Assembly: GCF_900156825.1 (NCBI RefSeq)
Contig: NZ_FTOV01000003.1
Coordinates: 62,001 to 126,000 of the forward strand
Origin: Chryseobacterium gambrini
Lineage (GTDB): Bacteria; Bacteroidota; Bacteroidia; Flavobacteriales; Weeksellaceae
Reading direction: 5' to 3'
Length of the DNA: 64,000 bases
The position numbers and the translations under genes were made by a program. Each line of letters opens with the position of its first letter. Position 1 is the first letter of the stretch. This document shows, piece after piece, positions 50,367 through 58,967 of the stretch. Below the pieces are notes generated by a model. The model saw only the letters and a program-made list of their open reading frames with translations. It was not told the DNA's origin and searched no databases.

Positions 50367-52154
50367 ATGTCAGATATTATTCAGCTTTTACCCGATCATG
50401 TAGCCAACCAAATTGCGGCAGGAGAAGTAGTGCAGAGACCGGCTTCCATTGTGAAAGAACTTTTGGAAAACGCCATTGATGCAGATGCCACAAAAATTGA
50501 GTTGATTATCCGGGATGCCGGAAAAAATCTGATTCAGGTTGTAGACGACGGAAAAGGAATGTCTGAAACAGATGCGAGAATGGCTTTCGAAAGACATGCC
50601 ACATCAAAAATCCGCGGAACGGAAGATATTTTTAAAATCTCTACCAAAGGTTTTCGCGGCGAAGCGCTGGCTTCGATTGCAGCCGTTTCTCAGGTGGAAT
50701 TAAAAACCAAACAGAAAGACGCAACCATCGGAACGAATATTTATATCGAAGGAGGGGTTTTCCAGTTTCAGGATCCCGTTCAGACGGCGGAAGGTTCTAA
50801 TTTTCTGATTAAAAATCTGTTCTACAACGTTCCGGCAAGAAGAAAATTCCTGAAAAACAACAACGTAGAATTCCGACATGTTATCGATGAATTTCAAAGA
50901 GTTGCTTTAGCGCACGAAACACTTGAGTTTTCCCTGTTTCATGATGATGAGCCTATTTTCAGGCTGAGAAAAGGAAGCCAGATGCAGCGTATCGTGGATG
51001 TTTTCGGAAGAAAACTGCAGCCGCAGCTTATTCCCATCAAAGAAGATATTATCTGGTGTAAACTTCACGGGTATGTTGCCAAACCGGAAGGAGCCAAAAA
51101 AACTAGAGGAGAACAGTTTCTGTTTGTCAACGGAAGGTATTTTAAAAGTCCATACTTCAATAAAGCCGTTCAGGAAGCTTTTGAAGGATTGTTGTTGCCG
51201 GGTTATGTGCCTACGTTTTTCCTTTTCTTAGACATTGATCCTGAAAAAATAGACGTCAATATTCATCCTCAGAAAACAGAAGTAAAATTTGAAGATGAAC
51301 ATCTGATCTTTGCTTTATTGCGTTCCACCATTAAACGCTCTCTGGGAATTTATAATGTTTCTCCAAGTCTGGATTTTGAAAAAGATCCTCACTTTGATGA
51401 AATTATGCACAAAACGTTCCCGAGTAAAGGAAACAGCGGAGGAGGTACAACGCTGAAAATGCCGGAAATAATCGTAGATAAAGACTACAATCCTTTTATT
51501 GAAGAACGTGAAGTTGCGCAGGCGGAAATTCAGAATCTTACGGAAATGTACCATCAGAATATCACTGCAGAACCTTCAAAGATCAATCTGTTTGAAGATG
51601 AAGATTTTGATGAAGATCTGATGAGGTTGCCAAACGGATACTGGCTGTTCAACAAAGGGGATGAAACACTAATGCTCGATCTGGGAAGAATGCACAGACT
51701 TGTGGTTTCTGAAAATACAAAACCTGTAAAAAAAGGAACAACCAATGGTCATGCTTTACTCTTTTCTCTCGAATATCATATGAATGAGATTGAAAAGGCG
51801 AAATACAATTCCATTAAAAAATATCTTCCGGAGCTTGGTTTTGAAATGAGCATTGCCCACGAAAGTGTGTTAAGAATAGATGCGGTTCCGGAAGGACTGA
51901 AAGAAACGCAGGTTATGAAGTTTCTTGAAAACCTTTTTGAAATTCTGGAATATAAGTCTGAGGAAGAATTTATGCAGTATTATCAGAATCAGTGGAGTAA
52001 GCTGCAGTCGAAATCAAGATTCGATTTCATATACAAAAAAGATGCGGAGCAGCTTATCAAGGATTTTACCGCTTTAGGCTTTCCGGAATTTTTACCCAAC
52101 GGAAAAAGATGTTTCTACGAAGTTCCGTTTAATGATTTTAAAAACAAATTTTAG
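50367..52154 (+). CDS. mutL: DNA mismatch repair protein MutL
   Basis: MutL couples mismatch recognition by MutS to strand removal. The 595-residue protein has the GHKL ATPase motifs IAAGEVVQRPASIVKELLENAIDA within its first 40 residues, DDGKGM near 61 and TKGFRGEALASI near 92, then NVPARRKFLK near 153. The C-terminal dimerisation domain (about 400-595) lacks an obvious DQHAxxERxxYE endonuclease motif, so nicking activity is doubtful. Confidence 0.96.
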   Translation: MSDIIQLLPDHVANQIAAGEVVQRPASIVKELLENAIDADATKIELIIRDAGKNLIQVVDDGKGMSETDARMAFERHATSKIRGTEDIFKISTKGFRGEALASIAAVSQVELKTKQKDATIGTNIYIEGGVFQFQDPVQTAEGSNFLIKNLFYNVPARRKFLKNNNVEFRHVIDEFQRVALAHETLEFSLFHDDEPIFRLRKGSQMQRIVDVFGRKLQPQLIPIKEDIIWCKLHGYVAKPEGAKKTRGEQFLFVNGRYFKSPYFNKAVQEAFEGLLLPGYVPTFFLFLDIDPEKIDVNIHPQKTEVKFEDEHLIFALLRSTIKRSLGIYNVSPSLDFEKDPHFDEIMHKTFPSKGNSGGGTTLKMPEIIVDKDYNPFIEEREVAQAEIQNLTEMYHQNITAEPSKINLFEDEDFDEDLMRLPNGYWLFNKGDETLMLDLGRMHRLVVSENTKPVKKGTTNGHALLFSLEYHMNEIEKAKYNSIKKYLPELGFEMSIAHESVLRIDAVPEGLKETQVMKFLENLFEILEYKSEEEFMQYYQNQWSKLQSKSRFDFIYKKDAEQLIKDFTALGFPEFLPNGKRCFYEVPFNDFKNKF

Positions 52155-52159
52155 AAACT

Positions 52160-52891
52160 ATGTTTAACAGTATACCTCCGGTAACGAGAAATATAATCAT
52201 CATCAATATTGCTGTATTTGTTATAGCCAATTTGCTGTTTCAGGATAGATTTGTAGGATATCTTGCTGCTTTTTATCCTTTCTCACCATTTTTCAAATCC
52301 TGGCAGATTGTTACGCATATGTTTATGCATGGAAGCTTCATGCATATCCTTTTCAATATGTTTACTTTATTCAGTTTCGGACCTATACTGGAAAATAGCT
52401 TAGGAGAAAAAAAATATTTAATTCTTTATTTTTTAAGTGGTTTGGGAGCCTTTTTCCTGTTCAATCTGTGGAATTTTGTTGAAGTTCAGCAGATTTCCAG
52501 CGAATTGCAGCAGTTAGGATTTAATCTGAATGAATATCTTTCGGGTTCCTCTGTACAATATTCAGGTTCTTCTCAATCTGTACTTCGACAACAGGAATTG
52601 GTTGGAGAACTCAACGGAATTATGGGAACGCCAATGGTAGGAGCTTCCGGAGCAATATTCGGTGTTGTGGCGGCATTTGCCACACTTTATCCGGATGCAA
52701 AAATTGGAATTATGTTTATTCCGATCCCGATGAAAGTTAAATATGTATTGCCGGTAGTCGTTATTGGTTCTATTTATCTGGGTGTTTCCGGAAATGGAGG
52801 CGGAATTGCGCATCTGGCTCACGTCGGAGGTGCGATCGTAGGTTTTATTCTGGCAAGAATTTGGAGAAAGCATTTGTACAGATTTAATTAA
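52160..52891 (+). CDS. Rhomboid intramembrane serine protease
   Basis: The 243-residue protein has about six transmembrane helices. The catalytic Ser163 is in VGASGAIFGV and the partner His221 in AHLAHVGGAIVGF. HMFMHGSFMHILFNMFTLF is the conserved His/Asn-rich helix. An insertion of about 40 residues (EVQQISSELQQLGFNL onwards) lies between helices. It lies 5 bp after mutL and 6 bp before the first EEP gene. Confidence 0.92.
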   Translation: MFNSIPPVTRNIIIINIAVFVIANLLFQDRFVGYLAAFYPFSPFFKSWQIVTHMFMHGSFMHILFNMFTLFSFGPILENSLGEKKYLILYFLSGLGAFFLFNLWNFVEVQQISSELQQLGFNLNEYLSGSSVQYSGSSQSVLRQQELVGELNGIMGTPMVGASGAIFGVVAAFATLYPDAKIGIMFIPIPMKVKYVLPVVVIGSIYLGVSGNGGGIAHLAHVGGAIVGFILARIWRKHLYRFN

Positions 52892-52897
52892 AACCTC

Positions 52898-53884
52898 TTG
52901 AAAATCCTTCGCCTTATTTTTCTCATCCTTCATACCGGAATATTTCTTTTATTATCCGGAATGTTAATGAATGCCTATGTTTCACCAAAAATATTTCCTT
53001 GGCTGAATTTGCTTTCTTTAGGTTTTCCCCTATTGATAATTGCTTACATTTTGCTTACTATTTTCTGGATCATCAGTTGGAAGAAAAGAGCTTTTGTCTT
53101 TTTTTTCGCGGGACTGCTGTTTTTCAATCCTGTTTTACGCTGGATCAATTTTTCTCAGCCAAAAAATGAAAAAGCAGATTTAAAAATCGTTACTTTCAAT
53201 GTTAAAAATGGTGTTTTAGGAAAAGAAAATATCGAAAATTTCGTCAACAGTCAGGATGCGGATGTTGTTCTGTTTCAGGAGATGGTTAATAAAAAATATG
53301 ATTTTAAAGATCTGAAGCAAAGCAGCAAAACCCTCCTTACAAGCGTTTTTACAAAACATAAAGTCATTGCTGAGAAAAATTTGCTTGATGGCGAATATGA
53401 AAACGGCAATGCAACCCAGACAGATATTGAGATCAATGGAAAAACCTACCGGATCATCAATGTGTATCTGCAGCCCTTCAGATTTGATAAAAGTATGGTA
53501 AAACTGAACGGTGACAGTGAAGAAGACGAGCAGAAACTGAAAGATATCGTAAGAAAACTGATTCCTACCTTCAAAATACATCAGGAGCAGATTGTTCCGA
53601 TAAGAGAAAGCATCGAAAGTTCGCCTTATCCGGTTATTCTGGCGGGAGATTTTAATGCAGTTCCTAACTCGTATGAATATTATGAATTGTCAAAAGATCT
53701 TGAAGATGCTTTTATGAAAGCAGGAAGCGGAAGCGCAACCAGTTTCCATGATTATAAATTCCCGATCAGGATCGATTATATTTTTACTTCAAAATCCGTT
53801 AATGCATTGAGCTATAAGGTCGACCGTTCTGCGAAATTATCAGACCATTATCCTGTTGTAGCGACATTTAAGCTCAGTAATTAA
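52898..53884 (+). CDS. Membrane-anchored endonuclease/exonuclease/phosphatase protein, copy 1
   Basis: The 328-residue protein has three N-terminal transmembrane segments and then an EEP domain (about 88-328). The catalytic motifs are TFNVKNG, LFQEMV, ILAGDFNAVPNSYEY near 249 and DYIFTSKS with SDHYPVVATF at the end. EEP proteins cut DNA, RNA, sugar phosphates or lipids. I take the TTG at 52898 as start because it opens the first membrane helix. It is a tandem paralogue of the next gene. Confidence 0.88.
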   Translation: MKILRLIFLILHTGIFLLLSGMLMNAYVSPKIFPWLNLLSLGFPLLIIAYILLTIFWIISWKKRAFVFFFAGLLFFNPVLRWINFSQPKNEKADLKIVTFNVKNGVLGKENIENFVNSQDADVVLFQEMVNKKYDFKDLKQSSKTLLTSVFTKHKVIAEKNLLDGEYENGNATQTDIEINGKTYRIINVYLQPFRFDKSMVKLNGDSEEDEQKLKDIVRKLIPTFKIHQEQIVPIRESIESSPYPVILAGDFNAVPNSYEYYELSKDLEDAFMKAGSGSATSFHDYKFPIRIDYIFTSKSVNALSYKVDRSAKLSDHYPVVATFKLSN

Positions 53885-53958
53885 ATCATAAAAACCGTTA
53901 ATTTTTTTCATGTGGTAGGATTTTTGCTGAAAAGTTCTATATCCCTTAGACTGTTTTC

Positions 53959-54933
53959 ATGAAGCCGCGTCAAGTATTGTTGTTTTTCCATATTATTGTT
54001 GGTATTTTACTCCTGTGTACATTGGGGAACTCATGGATTCCGCCTAATCTGTTCGGAAATCTGAATCTTCTTTCTCTGGGTTTTCCCTATCTTATTTCAT
54101 TACACATTATTTTTACACTGATCTGGATTTTCAGAAAAGAAAAAATTGCCATTGCATTCGTTTTGGGAACATTTTTATTTTACAATCCTATCCGGAGATG
54201 GATCAATTTTACTCCAAAAATTGAAAGTCAGAAATCAATAAGAGATATAAAAGTCATTACATTTAATGTAAAATATGGCGATTTTGGCTGGGATAAAGTG
54301 AAAAAATATATTCAGGATCAGAATGCAGATATCATTCTGGTTCAGGAAAAAGATACCAACCGTGCCTTGAGACAGGATCTGGTGAAATATCCTTCGGTTA
54401 TTTTAAAAACCAAGCATAAAATTGTAAGACAGGAAGAATTAATAACCGATAAATCGCGAGGAAATTCTTTCTATGCAGATGTAGATATCAATGGTAAAAT
54501 CGTTCGGATTGTGAATGTTTATCTTGAACCTTTCAGACTGCATAAATCGATGCTTCAGTTCGATGGGCTGAAAAAGGAAGGCGGAAAAATCAATACATTG
54601 TTATCGCACATGATTCCTACCTTTAAAGCACACGAAGACCAGATTAAAAAAATCCGAAAAGCGGTAGATCTTTCGCCGTATCCTGTAATTCTGGCGGGAG
54701 ATTTCAACTCTGTTCCCAATTCTTATGAATATTATAATCTGGGAAAAGATCTTCAGGATGCTTTTTTAGCAGCAGGAAACGGAAGTTCTTCAAGTTTTCA
54801 CGATTACAAAGTTCCATTGAGAATCGATTATATTTTCAGCTCAAAATCAATTATTCCTTTAAGCTATAAAGTGGATAATTCTGTAAGATTATCGGATCAT
54901 TATCCTGTAATTGCAGAATTTCTGTTAAATTAG
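53959..54933 (+). CDS. Membrane-anchored EEP-family protein, copy 2
   Basis: The 324-residue protein repeats the layout of copy 1: three membrane segments and an EEP domain with TFNVKYG, LVQEKDT, ILAGDFNSVPNSYEY and SDHYPVIAEF. The two copies are plainly similar along their whole length, which indicates local duplication. Both keep all catalytic residues. Confidence 0.88.
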   Translation: MKPRQVLLFFHIIVGILLLCTLGNSWIPPNLFGNLNLLSLGFPYLISLHIIFTLIWIFRKEKIAIAFVLGTFLFYNPIRRWINFTPKIESQKSIRDIKVITFNVKYGDFGWDKVKKYIQDQNADIILVQEKDTNRALRQDLVKYPSVILKTKHKIVRQEELITDKSRGNSFYADVDINGKIVRIVNVYLEPFRLHKSMLQFDGLKKEGGKINTLLSHMIPTFKAHEDQIKKIRKAVDLSPYPVILAGDFNSVPNSYEYYNLGKDLQDAFLAAGNGSSSSFHDYKVPLRIDYIFSSKSIIPLSYKVDNSVRLSDHYPVIAEFLLN

Positions 54934-54937
54934 TTCC

Positions 54938-55291
54938 ATGAAAAATTTATCTTTTGCCGCTATTATTTTTTCAGCAGTTGTGATGTCCTGTTCAAAAAAA
55001 GAACCGGCAGATTTTTATCCTGCAGACAGTCCGAAAGCAAGTTATGATACTACCGCAATCGATTCTTTCTCGAATGGCGCGATTTCTGTAGATGTTGCAA
55101 GACAAATCAGAATGTCTTCAAAACAGTATCAGGATTCGGTAAAAGAGGCATTAAAACTTCAGGAGCAGGAAAAGAAACTGAAAGAAGAACTTGAAAAGGA
55201 AAATAAAAAGAAGGCGGAAGAAGAAAAGAAAAAAGCAGACGAGGAGAAAAAGAAAACATCTGAGCCTTCTGCAGAGGTAAAATCTGCATAA
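54938..55291 (+). CDS. Lipoprotein with charged coiled coil
   Basis: The 117-residue protein has a signal peptide with lipobox VVMSC (Cys18). A short region follows (DFYPADSPKASYDTT) and then a long Glu/Lys-rich helix (about residues 75-110). The low-complexity tail makes family assignment unreliable. It starts 5 bp after the EEP gene. Confidence 0.7.
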   Translation: MKNLSFAAIIFSAVVMSCSKKEPADFYPADSPKASYDTTAIDSFSNGAISVDVARQIRMSSKQYQDSVKEALKLQEQEKKLKEELEKENKKKAEEEKKKADEEKKKTSEPSAEVKSA

Positions 55292-55331
55292 TATAAATCA
55301 CAAAAAAACGTTTTTAAAAAAATTATAAAGT

Positions 55332-55739
55332 ATGAAAAAAAGCATTTTATCTGTACTGATGATCGCAGCAGTGGTTGTGTCATGTACAAAGTCAACATCA
55401 AAAACAGAAACTGTTGAAAATCCTGACGGATCAACTACTACCACCACTACTGTTTCTGAAAACGGAGTGGGAGTGGATACGGCAAAGATTAATGATGTGA
55501 AGGAAAATACTCAGGCAAAAATTGATGCTGCCGGACAAAAAATTGATAACGCTGCAGAAGATGCAAAAAATAAAATAGACGCCACTGCAGACAAAACAAA
55601 ACAGGATCTTCAGAAAGCAGGGCAGGACATCAAAGAAGGCGCTGATAAAGTAGGAAAAGACGTGAAAAATGCAGCCGCAAAAGGAGCTTCCAAAGTAGAG
55701 GAAGGCGCTAAAAAATTAAAAGAAGATTTAAGCAAGTAA
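55332..55739 (+). CDS. Lipoprotein with LEA/YtxH-like helical repeats
   Basis: The 135-residue protein has a lipobox VVVSC (Cys18) and a Thr-rich linker. Residues about 55-135 form a long amphipathic helix with repeats such as NAAEDAKNKIDATADKTKQD and QDIKEGADKVGKDVKNAAAK. Such 11-residue-type repeats occur in stress-related LEA- and YtxH-like proteins. A role in envelope stress is inferred only. Confidence 0.7.
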   Translation: MKKSILSVLMIAAVVVSCTKSTSKTETVENPDGSTTTTTTVSENGVGVDTAKINDVKENTQAKIDAAGQKIDNAAEDAKNKIDATADKTKQDLQKAGQDIKEGADKVGKDVKNAAAKGASKVEEGAKKLKEDLSK

Positions 55740-55762
55740 ATTAAATCTTTCTGATAAAAATG

Positions 55763-55790
55763 AAACCGCAGTTTTTCTGCGGTTTTTCTA
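55763..55790. terminator. Bidirectional terminator
   Basis: AAACCGCAG pairs with CTGCGGTTT around T residues, between convergent genes. Confidence 0.8.
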
Positions 55791-57302
55791 TTTATTCAGT
55801 TCCAGTAGAGGATCAATATATTCTCGGTCGTTGCTTAGCCTCGGAACTTTATTCTGTCCGCCAAGTTTGCCTTTGGATTCAAGCCAGCCATAAAAAAGAT
55901 TAGGCTTTGCAATATGTACAATCGGTCTTTTCAGGGTCATATTGTTGTAACGTTTCGCTTCGTAGTCGGAATTAATCGATTTGAGATGATTATCAAAAAC
56001 GTCTATAAAGCGCTCTAAATTGTCCGGTTTTTCGCAGAATTCAAAAATCCACTCATGAGCTCCGCCTTCGTTCTCTTTCATGAAAACTGGGGCTCCTGTG
56101 AAGTCGGAAACGGATGCATTGGTTTCTTCGCAGGCTTTTGTGAGCGCAGACTCAACGTTAGTAATCATCAGTTCTTCCCCAAACGCATTAATGTAATGTT
56201 TCGTTCTTCCTGTTATTTTTATTCTGAACGGATTGGTTGAGGTAAAAACAACGGTATCGCCGATAAGGTATCTCCACAATCCGCCGTTTGTCGTAATTAC
56301 CATCGCGTAGTTTTTCCCGATTTCCACATCTTCCAGACTCACGACTTTCGGATTGGAAAAATGGAACTGATCCATCGGAATAAACTCGTAAAAAATACCG
56401 TAATCGAGCATCAGAAGCATTTCATCGCTGTTGGATCTGTCCTGAATTCCGAAAAAGCCTTCGGAAGCATTATAGATCTCGTAGTAATTGATATTTTTCC
56501 CGATAATCTGTTTGTACTGTTCTCTGTAGGGTTTAAAGCTGATTCCTCCATGGAAAAACACTTCAAGATTAGGCCAGAGTTCTGAAATGTTTTTAACATC
56601 TGTTTCCTTCAGCACTCTTTGCAAAAGCACCATCATCCAGCTTGGAACCCCCAGAATACTTCCCACATCTTCATTCTTCACTTCGGAAGTAATGGCTCTG
56701 AGTTTGCTTTCCCATTCTCCCATCAGAGAAACTTTCTTGCTGGGAGTCGTTGTTATTTCTACCCAGAAAGGGAGATTGTCAATTAAAATCGCCGATAAAT
56801 CGCCGAATTTGGTGTTGAAATCCGCATACAGCTCTGAACTTCCGCCAAGACGCAGATTTTTATAATTAAAAAGCTGATTTTCGGGATGATTGTTGGCGTA
56901 AATGGAAACCATATCTTTTCCGGCTTTCATGTGGCAGTATTCAAGGCTTTCTGCAGAAATCGGGATGAATTTGCTTTTGGCGTTCGTGGTTCCCGAAGAT
57001 TTTGCAAAATGTTTGATGTAACCAGGCCAGCTTACATCTTTCTGTCCTTGTCTTGCTTTTTCAATATAAGGCTCCATTTCTTCGTAGGTAACAACCGGAA
57101 CTTTGTTCTTAAAGTCCTGATAACTTGAAATGGAATTAAAACCATATTTTCTCCCATACTCCGTATCTTCTGCATGAAATAACTGGGAAAATAAGATACC
57201 TTTCTGTGTTTCAATAGGATGATCCATGAAATTCTGAATCTGATCTATCCTTTGGCGGATAAACCAATTGACCACAGTATTGAAAAGTGCTTTTGTTGCC
57301 AT
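55788..57302 (-). CDS. GH3-like acyl-adenylate synthetase family protein
   Basis: The 504-residue protein resembles the GH3 auxin-responsive family. It has the adenylate-forming motif KSSGTTNAKSKFIPIS near 89, YNASEGFFGIQ near 302 and GGLWRYLIGDTVVF near 343. Plant GH3 enzymes join amino acids to acyl acids; bacterial members have unknown substrates. The full-length protein starts at the ATG at 57302. Confidence 0.88.
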   Translation of the reverse strand: MATKALFNTVVNWFIRQRIDQIQNFMDHPIETQKGILFSQLFHAEDTEYGRKYGFNSISSYQDFKNKVPVVTYEEMEPYIEKARQGQKDVSWPGYIKHFAKSSGTTNAKSKFIPISAESLEYCHMKAGKDMVSIYANNHPENQLFNYKNLRLGGSSELYADFNTKFGDLSAILIDNLPFWVEITTTPSKKVSLMGEWESKLRAITSEVKNEDVGSILGVPSWMMVLLQRVLKETDVKNISELWPNLEVFFHGGISFKPYREQYKQIIGKNINYYEIYNASEGFFGIQDRSNSDEMLLMLDYGIFYEFIPMDQFHFSNPKVVSLEDVEIGKNYAMVITTNGGLWRYLIGDTVVFTSTNPFRIKITGRTKHYINAFGEELMITNVESALTKACEETNASVSDFTGAPVFMKENEGGAHEWIFEFCEKPDNLERFIDVFDNHLKSINSDYEAKRYNNMTLKRPIVHIAKPNLFYGWLESKGKLGGQNKVPRLSNDREYIDPLLELNK

Positions 57303-57360
57303 TTCAACAAATATAATAATAATTGGATTTTTAAAGAATTTTTTGTGAGGATAAAAACAA

Positions 57361-57392
57361 AAAAACCGCTACAAAATTGTAACGGTTTTATA
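57361..57392 (-). terminator. Terminator after the bacilliredoxin gene
   Basis: AAAACCG...TACAA faces TTGTAACGGTTTT, giving an imperfect hairpin just past the minus-strand stop. Confidence 0.6.
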
Positions 57393-57409
57393 TCTGAAAT
57401 TATTATTTC

Positions 57410-57820
57410 CTAGCAATACTCGTCGTAAGCAGCCTGAAGGTTTGCAGCGATTGCTCCTGCAGGATTTCCTTCAATGTGGTGTCTTTCCAGCATATGAACC
57501 AGTTCTCCGTCTTTAAACAGCGCTACGCAAGGTGAGCTTGGAGGGAACGGTGCTAAATGTTTTCTCGCTTCAACAACGGCTTCTGTATCGAAACCTGCGA
57601 AAACAGTAGTTAAATGATCAGGCTTTTTGTCTCCTGTTAAAGAATATACAACTCCCGGTCTTGCAGCTCCTGCAGCACATCCGCATACAGAGTTGATGAC
57701 CAAAAGGGTAGTTCCTGATTGTTTTAATGCTTCTTCTACCTGAGCTGGAGTTGTCAAGTCTTCGAAACCTTTATCTGTAAGTTCAGCCTTCATCGGCATT
57801 ACTAAATCTTGTGGATACAT
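57410..57820 (-). CDS. Bacilliredoxin (BrxA/BrxB, YphP family)
   Basis: Bacilliredoxins remove bacillithiol from S-bacillithiolated proteins. The 136-residue protein has the active-site CGC in NSVCGCAAGAARPG near residue 46 and FPPSSPCVALFKDGELVHMLERHHIEG. The ATG at 57820 opens the conserved MYPQDLVMP; an earlier ATG would add eight residues. Confidence 0.93.
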   Translation of the reverse strand: MYPQDLVMPMKAELTDKGFEDLTTPAQVEEALKQSGTTLLVINSVCGCAAGAARPGVVYSLTGDKKPDHLTTVFAGFDTEAVVEARKHLAPFPPSSPCVALFKDGELVHMLERHHIEGNPAGAIAANLQAAYDEYC

Positions 57821-57844
57821 ATTTTTGTTTTTTGTAAAGTACAA

Positions 57845-58258
57845 ATTTAAGCAATTCTTTACTTTTCATCAATATATAAAAACTATCAGTTGTTTTAGAA
57901 AACAAAATGTAATGAATATTAATAGTTTAACAATAATTATAAAATTTTACATTAAATATGTTAATTATCAAAAATAATTACTAAATTTGAAATGATTCTG
58001 AAAACAGTTGACCATGAAAAAATATTTACACTGATCCCTCTCACTTAAATTTCTTTCAGTTTTTGCTTTTATCTAAGCAGAAATTGATGTCACTCAGAAA
58101 AGAATAAATGAAGCCCTGAACTGAAAAGTTCAGGGCTTCTTTAATCAAATCGATATGCAAAGGTTGAATATCCTTATAAAATAGCTGATGTTTTTTGGTT
58201 GCTAATTGTAGTTGATGGATAGAAGAGGAATCAACTAAAAATTACCAACGATCAGCAA
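57845..58258 (+). other. Intergenic region with a possible short plus-strand transcript
   Basis: TAAATTTG (57982-57989) fits a -7 box. Behind it an ATG at 58013 opens a frame MKKYLH-stop. In the same frame the codons continue as SLSLKFLSVFAFI-stop-AEIDVTQKRINEALN, which looks like a decayed signal peptide and start of a secreted protein. At 58111-58138 a perfect 12-bp hairpin with a GAAA loop (AAGCCCTGAACT/AGTTCAGGGCTT) then follows. This is either a gene remnant or a small terminated RNA. Confidence 0.4.
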
Positions 58259-58705
58259 TTATGAAAGCAGCTTTTTCGCCATCTCGGAAATGCTTTTTCC
58301 GTCCGATTTTCCGGCTAAAGATTTTGAAGCAATTCCCATTACCTTTCCTAAATCTTTCATAGATTCAGCGCCTGTTTCTGCGATAATGTTTTTCATTTCT
58401 GCTTCCAGTTCTTCTGCTGAAAGCTGTTTTGGCAAAAACTGCTCAATCACTTTCATCTGAGCTTCCTCCACTTCGGCAAGATCATTTCTTCCCTGCGCAG
58501 TAAACTGTTCGGCAGAATCTTTACGCTGTTTTACCATTCTCTGAAGAATAGCAATTTCCTGTTCTGCACTAACTTCTGCTCCTCTGGCTTCCGTTTTAAG
58601 CAGTAATATCTGAGATTTTACAGCACGAAGAGAATCCAACGCCACTTTGTCTTTGGCTCTCATTGCTGTTTTTATAGCTTCGTTTATTGTATTTTCTAAA
58701 CTCAT
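58259..58705 (-). CDS. GatB/YqeY domain protein
   Basis: The 148-residue helical protein matches YqeY (MSLENTINEAIKTAMRAKDK, LDSLRAVKSQILLLKTEARG, IIAETGAESMKDLGKVMG, ADGKSIS-like end). The domain is the tRNA-binding tail of GatB; stand-alone YqeY function is uncertain. It lies behind ftsZ, as in related genomes, but a 260-bp palindromic repeat separates them. Confidence 0.92.
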   Translation of the reverse strand: MSLENTINEAIKTAMRAKDKVALDSLRAVKSQILLLKTEARGAEVSAEQEIAILQRMVKQRKDSAEQFTAQGRNDLAEVEEAQMKVIEQFLPKQLSAEELEAEMKNIIAETGAESMKDLGKVMGIASKSLAGKSDGKSISEMAKKLLS

Positions 58706-58719
58706 GGTTTTTAATTTGA

Positions 58720-58966
58720 TAATTTGAAAAAATGAGACAATTTGAAAATGTAATTATTTTAGAATTGAGAATGTATAATTAAACTTGTTTAAACTAATTT
58801 CAGAATTAACCACAAAAGGCACAAAAGACAATTTTAAAGCGAATTTCATATATAATGATCAACTTTAAATAAAAGTTTAGTCATCTTTTGTGACTTTTGC
58901 GGTTAAATAAAAAGTTTAAACAGACTCATTTTCAAGTTCTCAAATTGCCACATTTTCAAATTAAAT
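58720..58966. repeat. Nested inverted repeat between yqeY and ftsZ
   Basis: Inner arms 58806-58828 and 58884-58906 match at 21 of 23 positions (TTAACCACAAAAGGC against GACTTTTGCGGTTAA). TTGTTTAAACT and AGTTTAAACAG form a middle pair, and AATTTGAAAATGT near 58739 faces ACATTTTCAAATT near 58950. The whole gap can fold into one long cruciform. It resembles a MITE-like intergenic element. Confidence 0.65.
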
Positions 58967-58967
58967 T

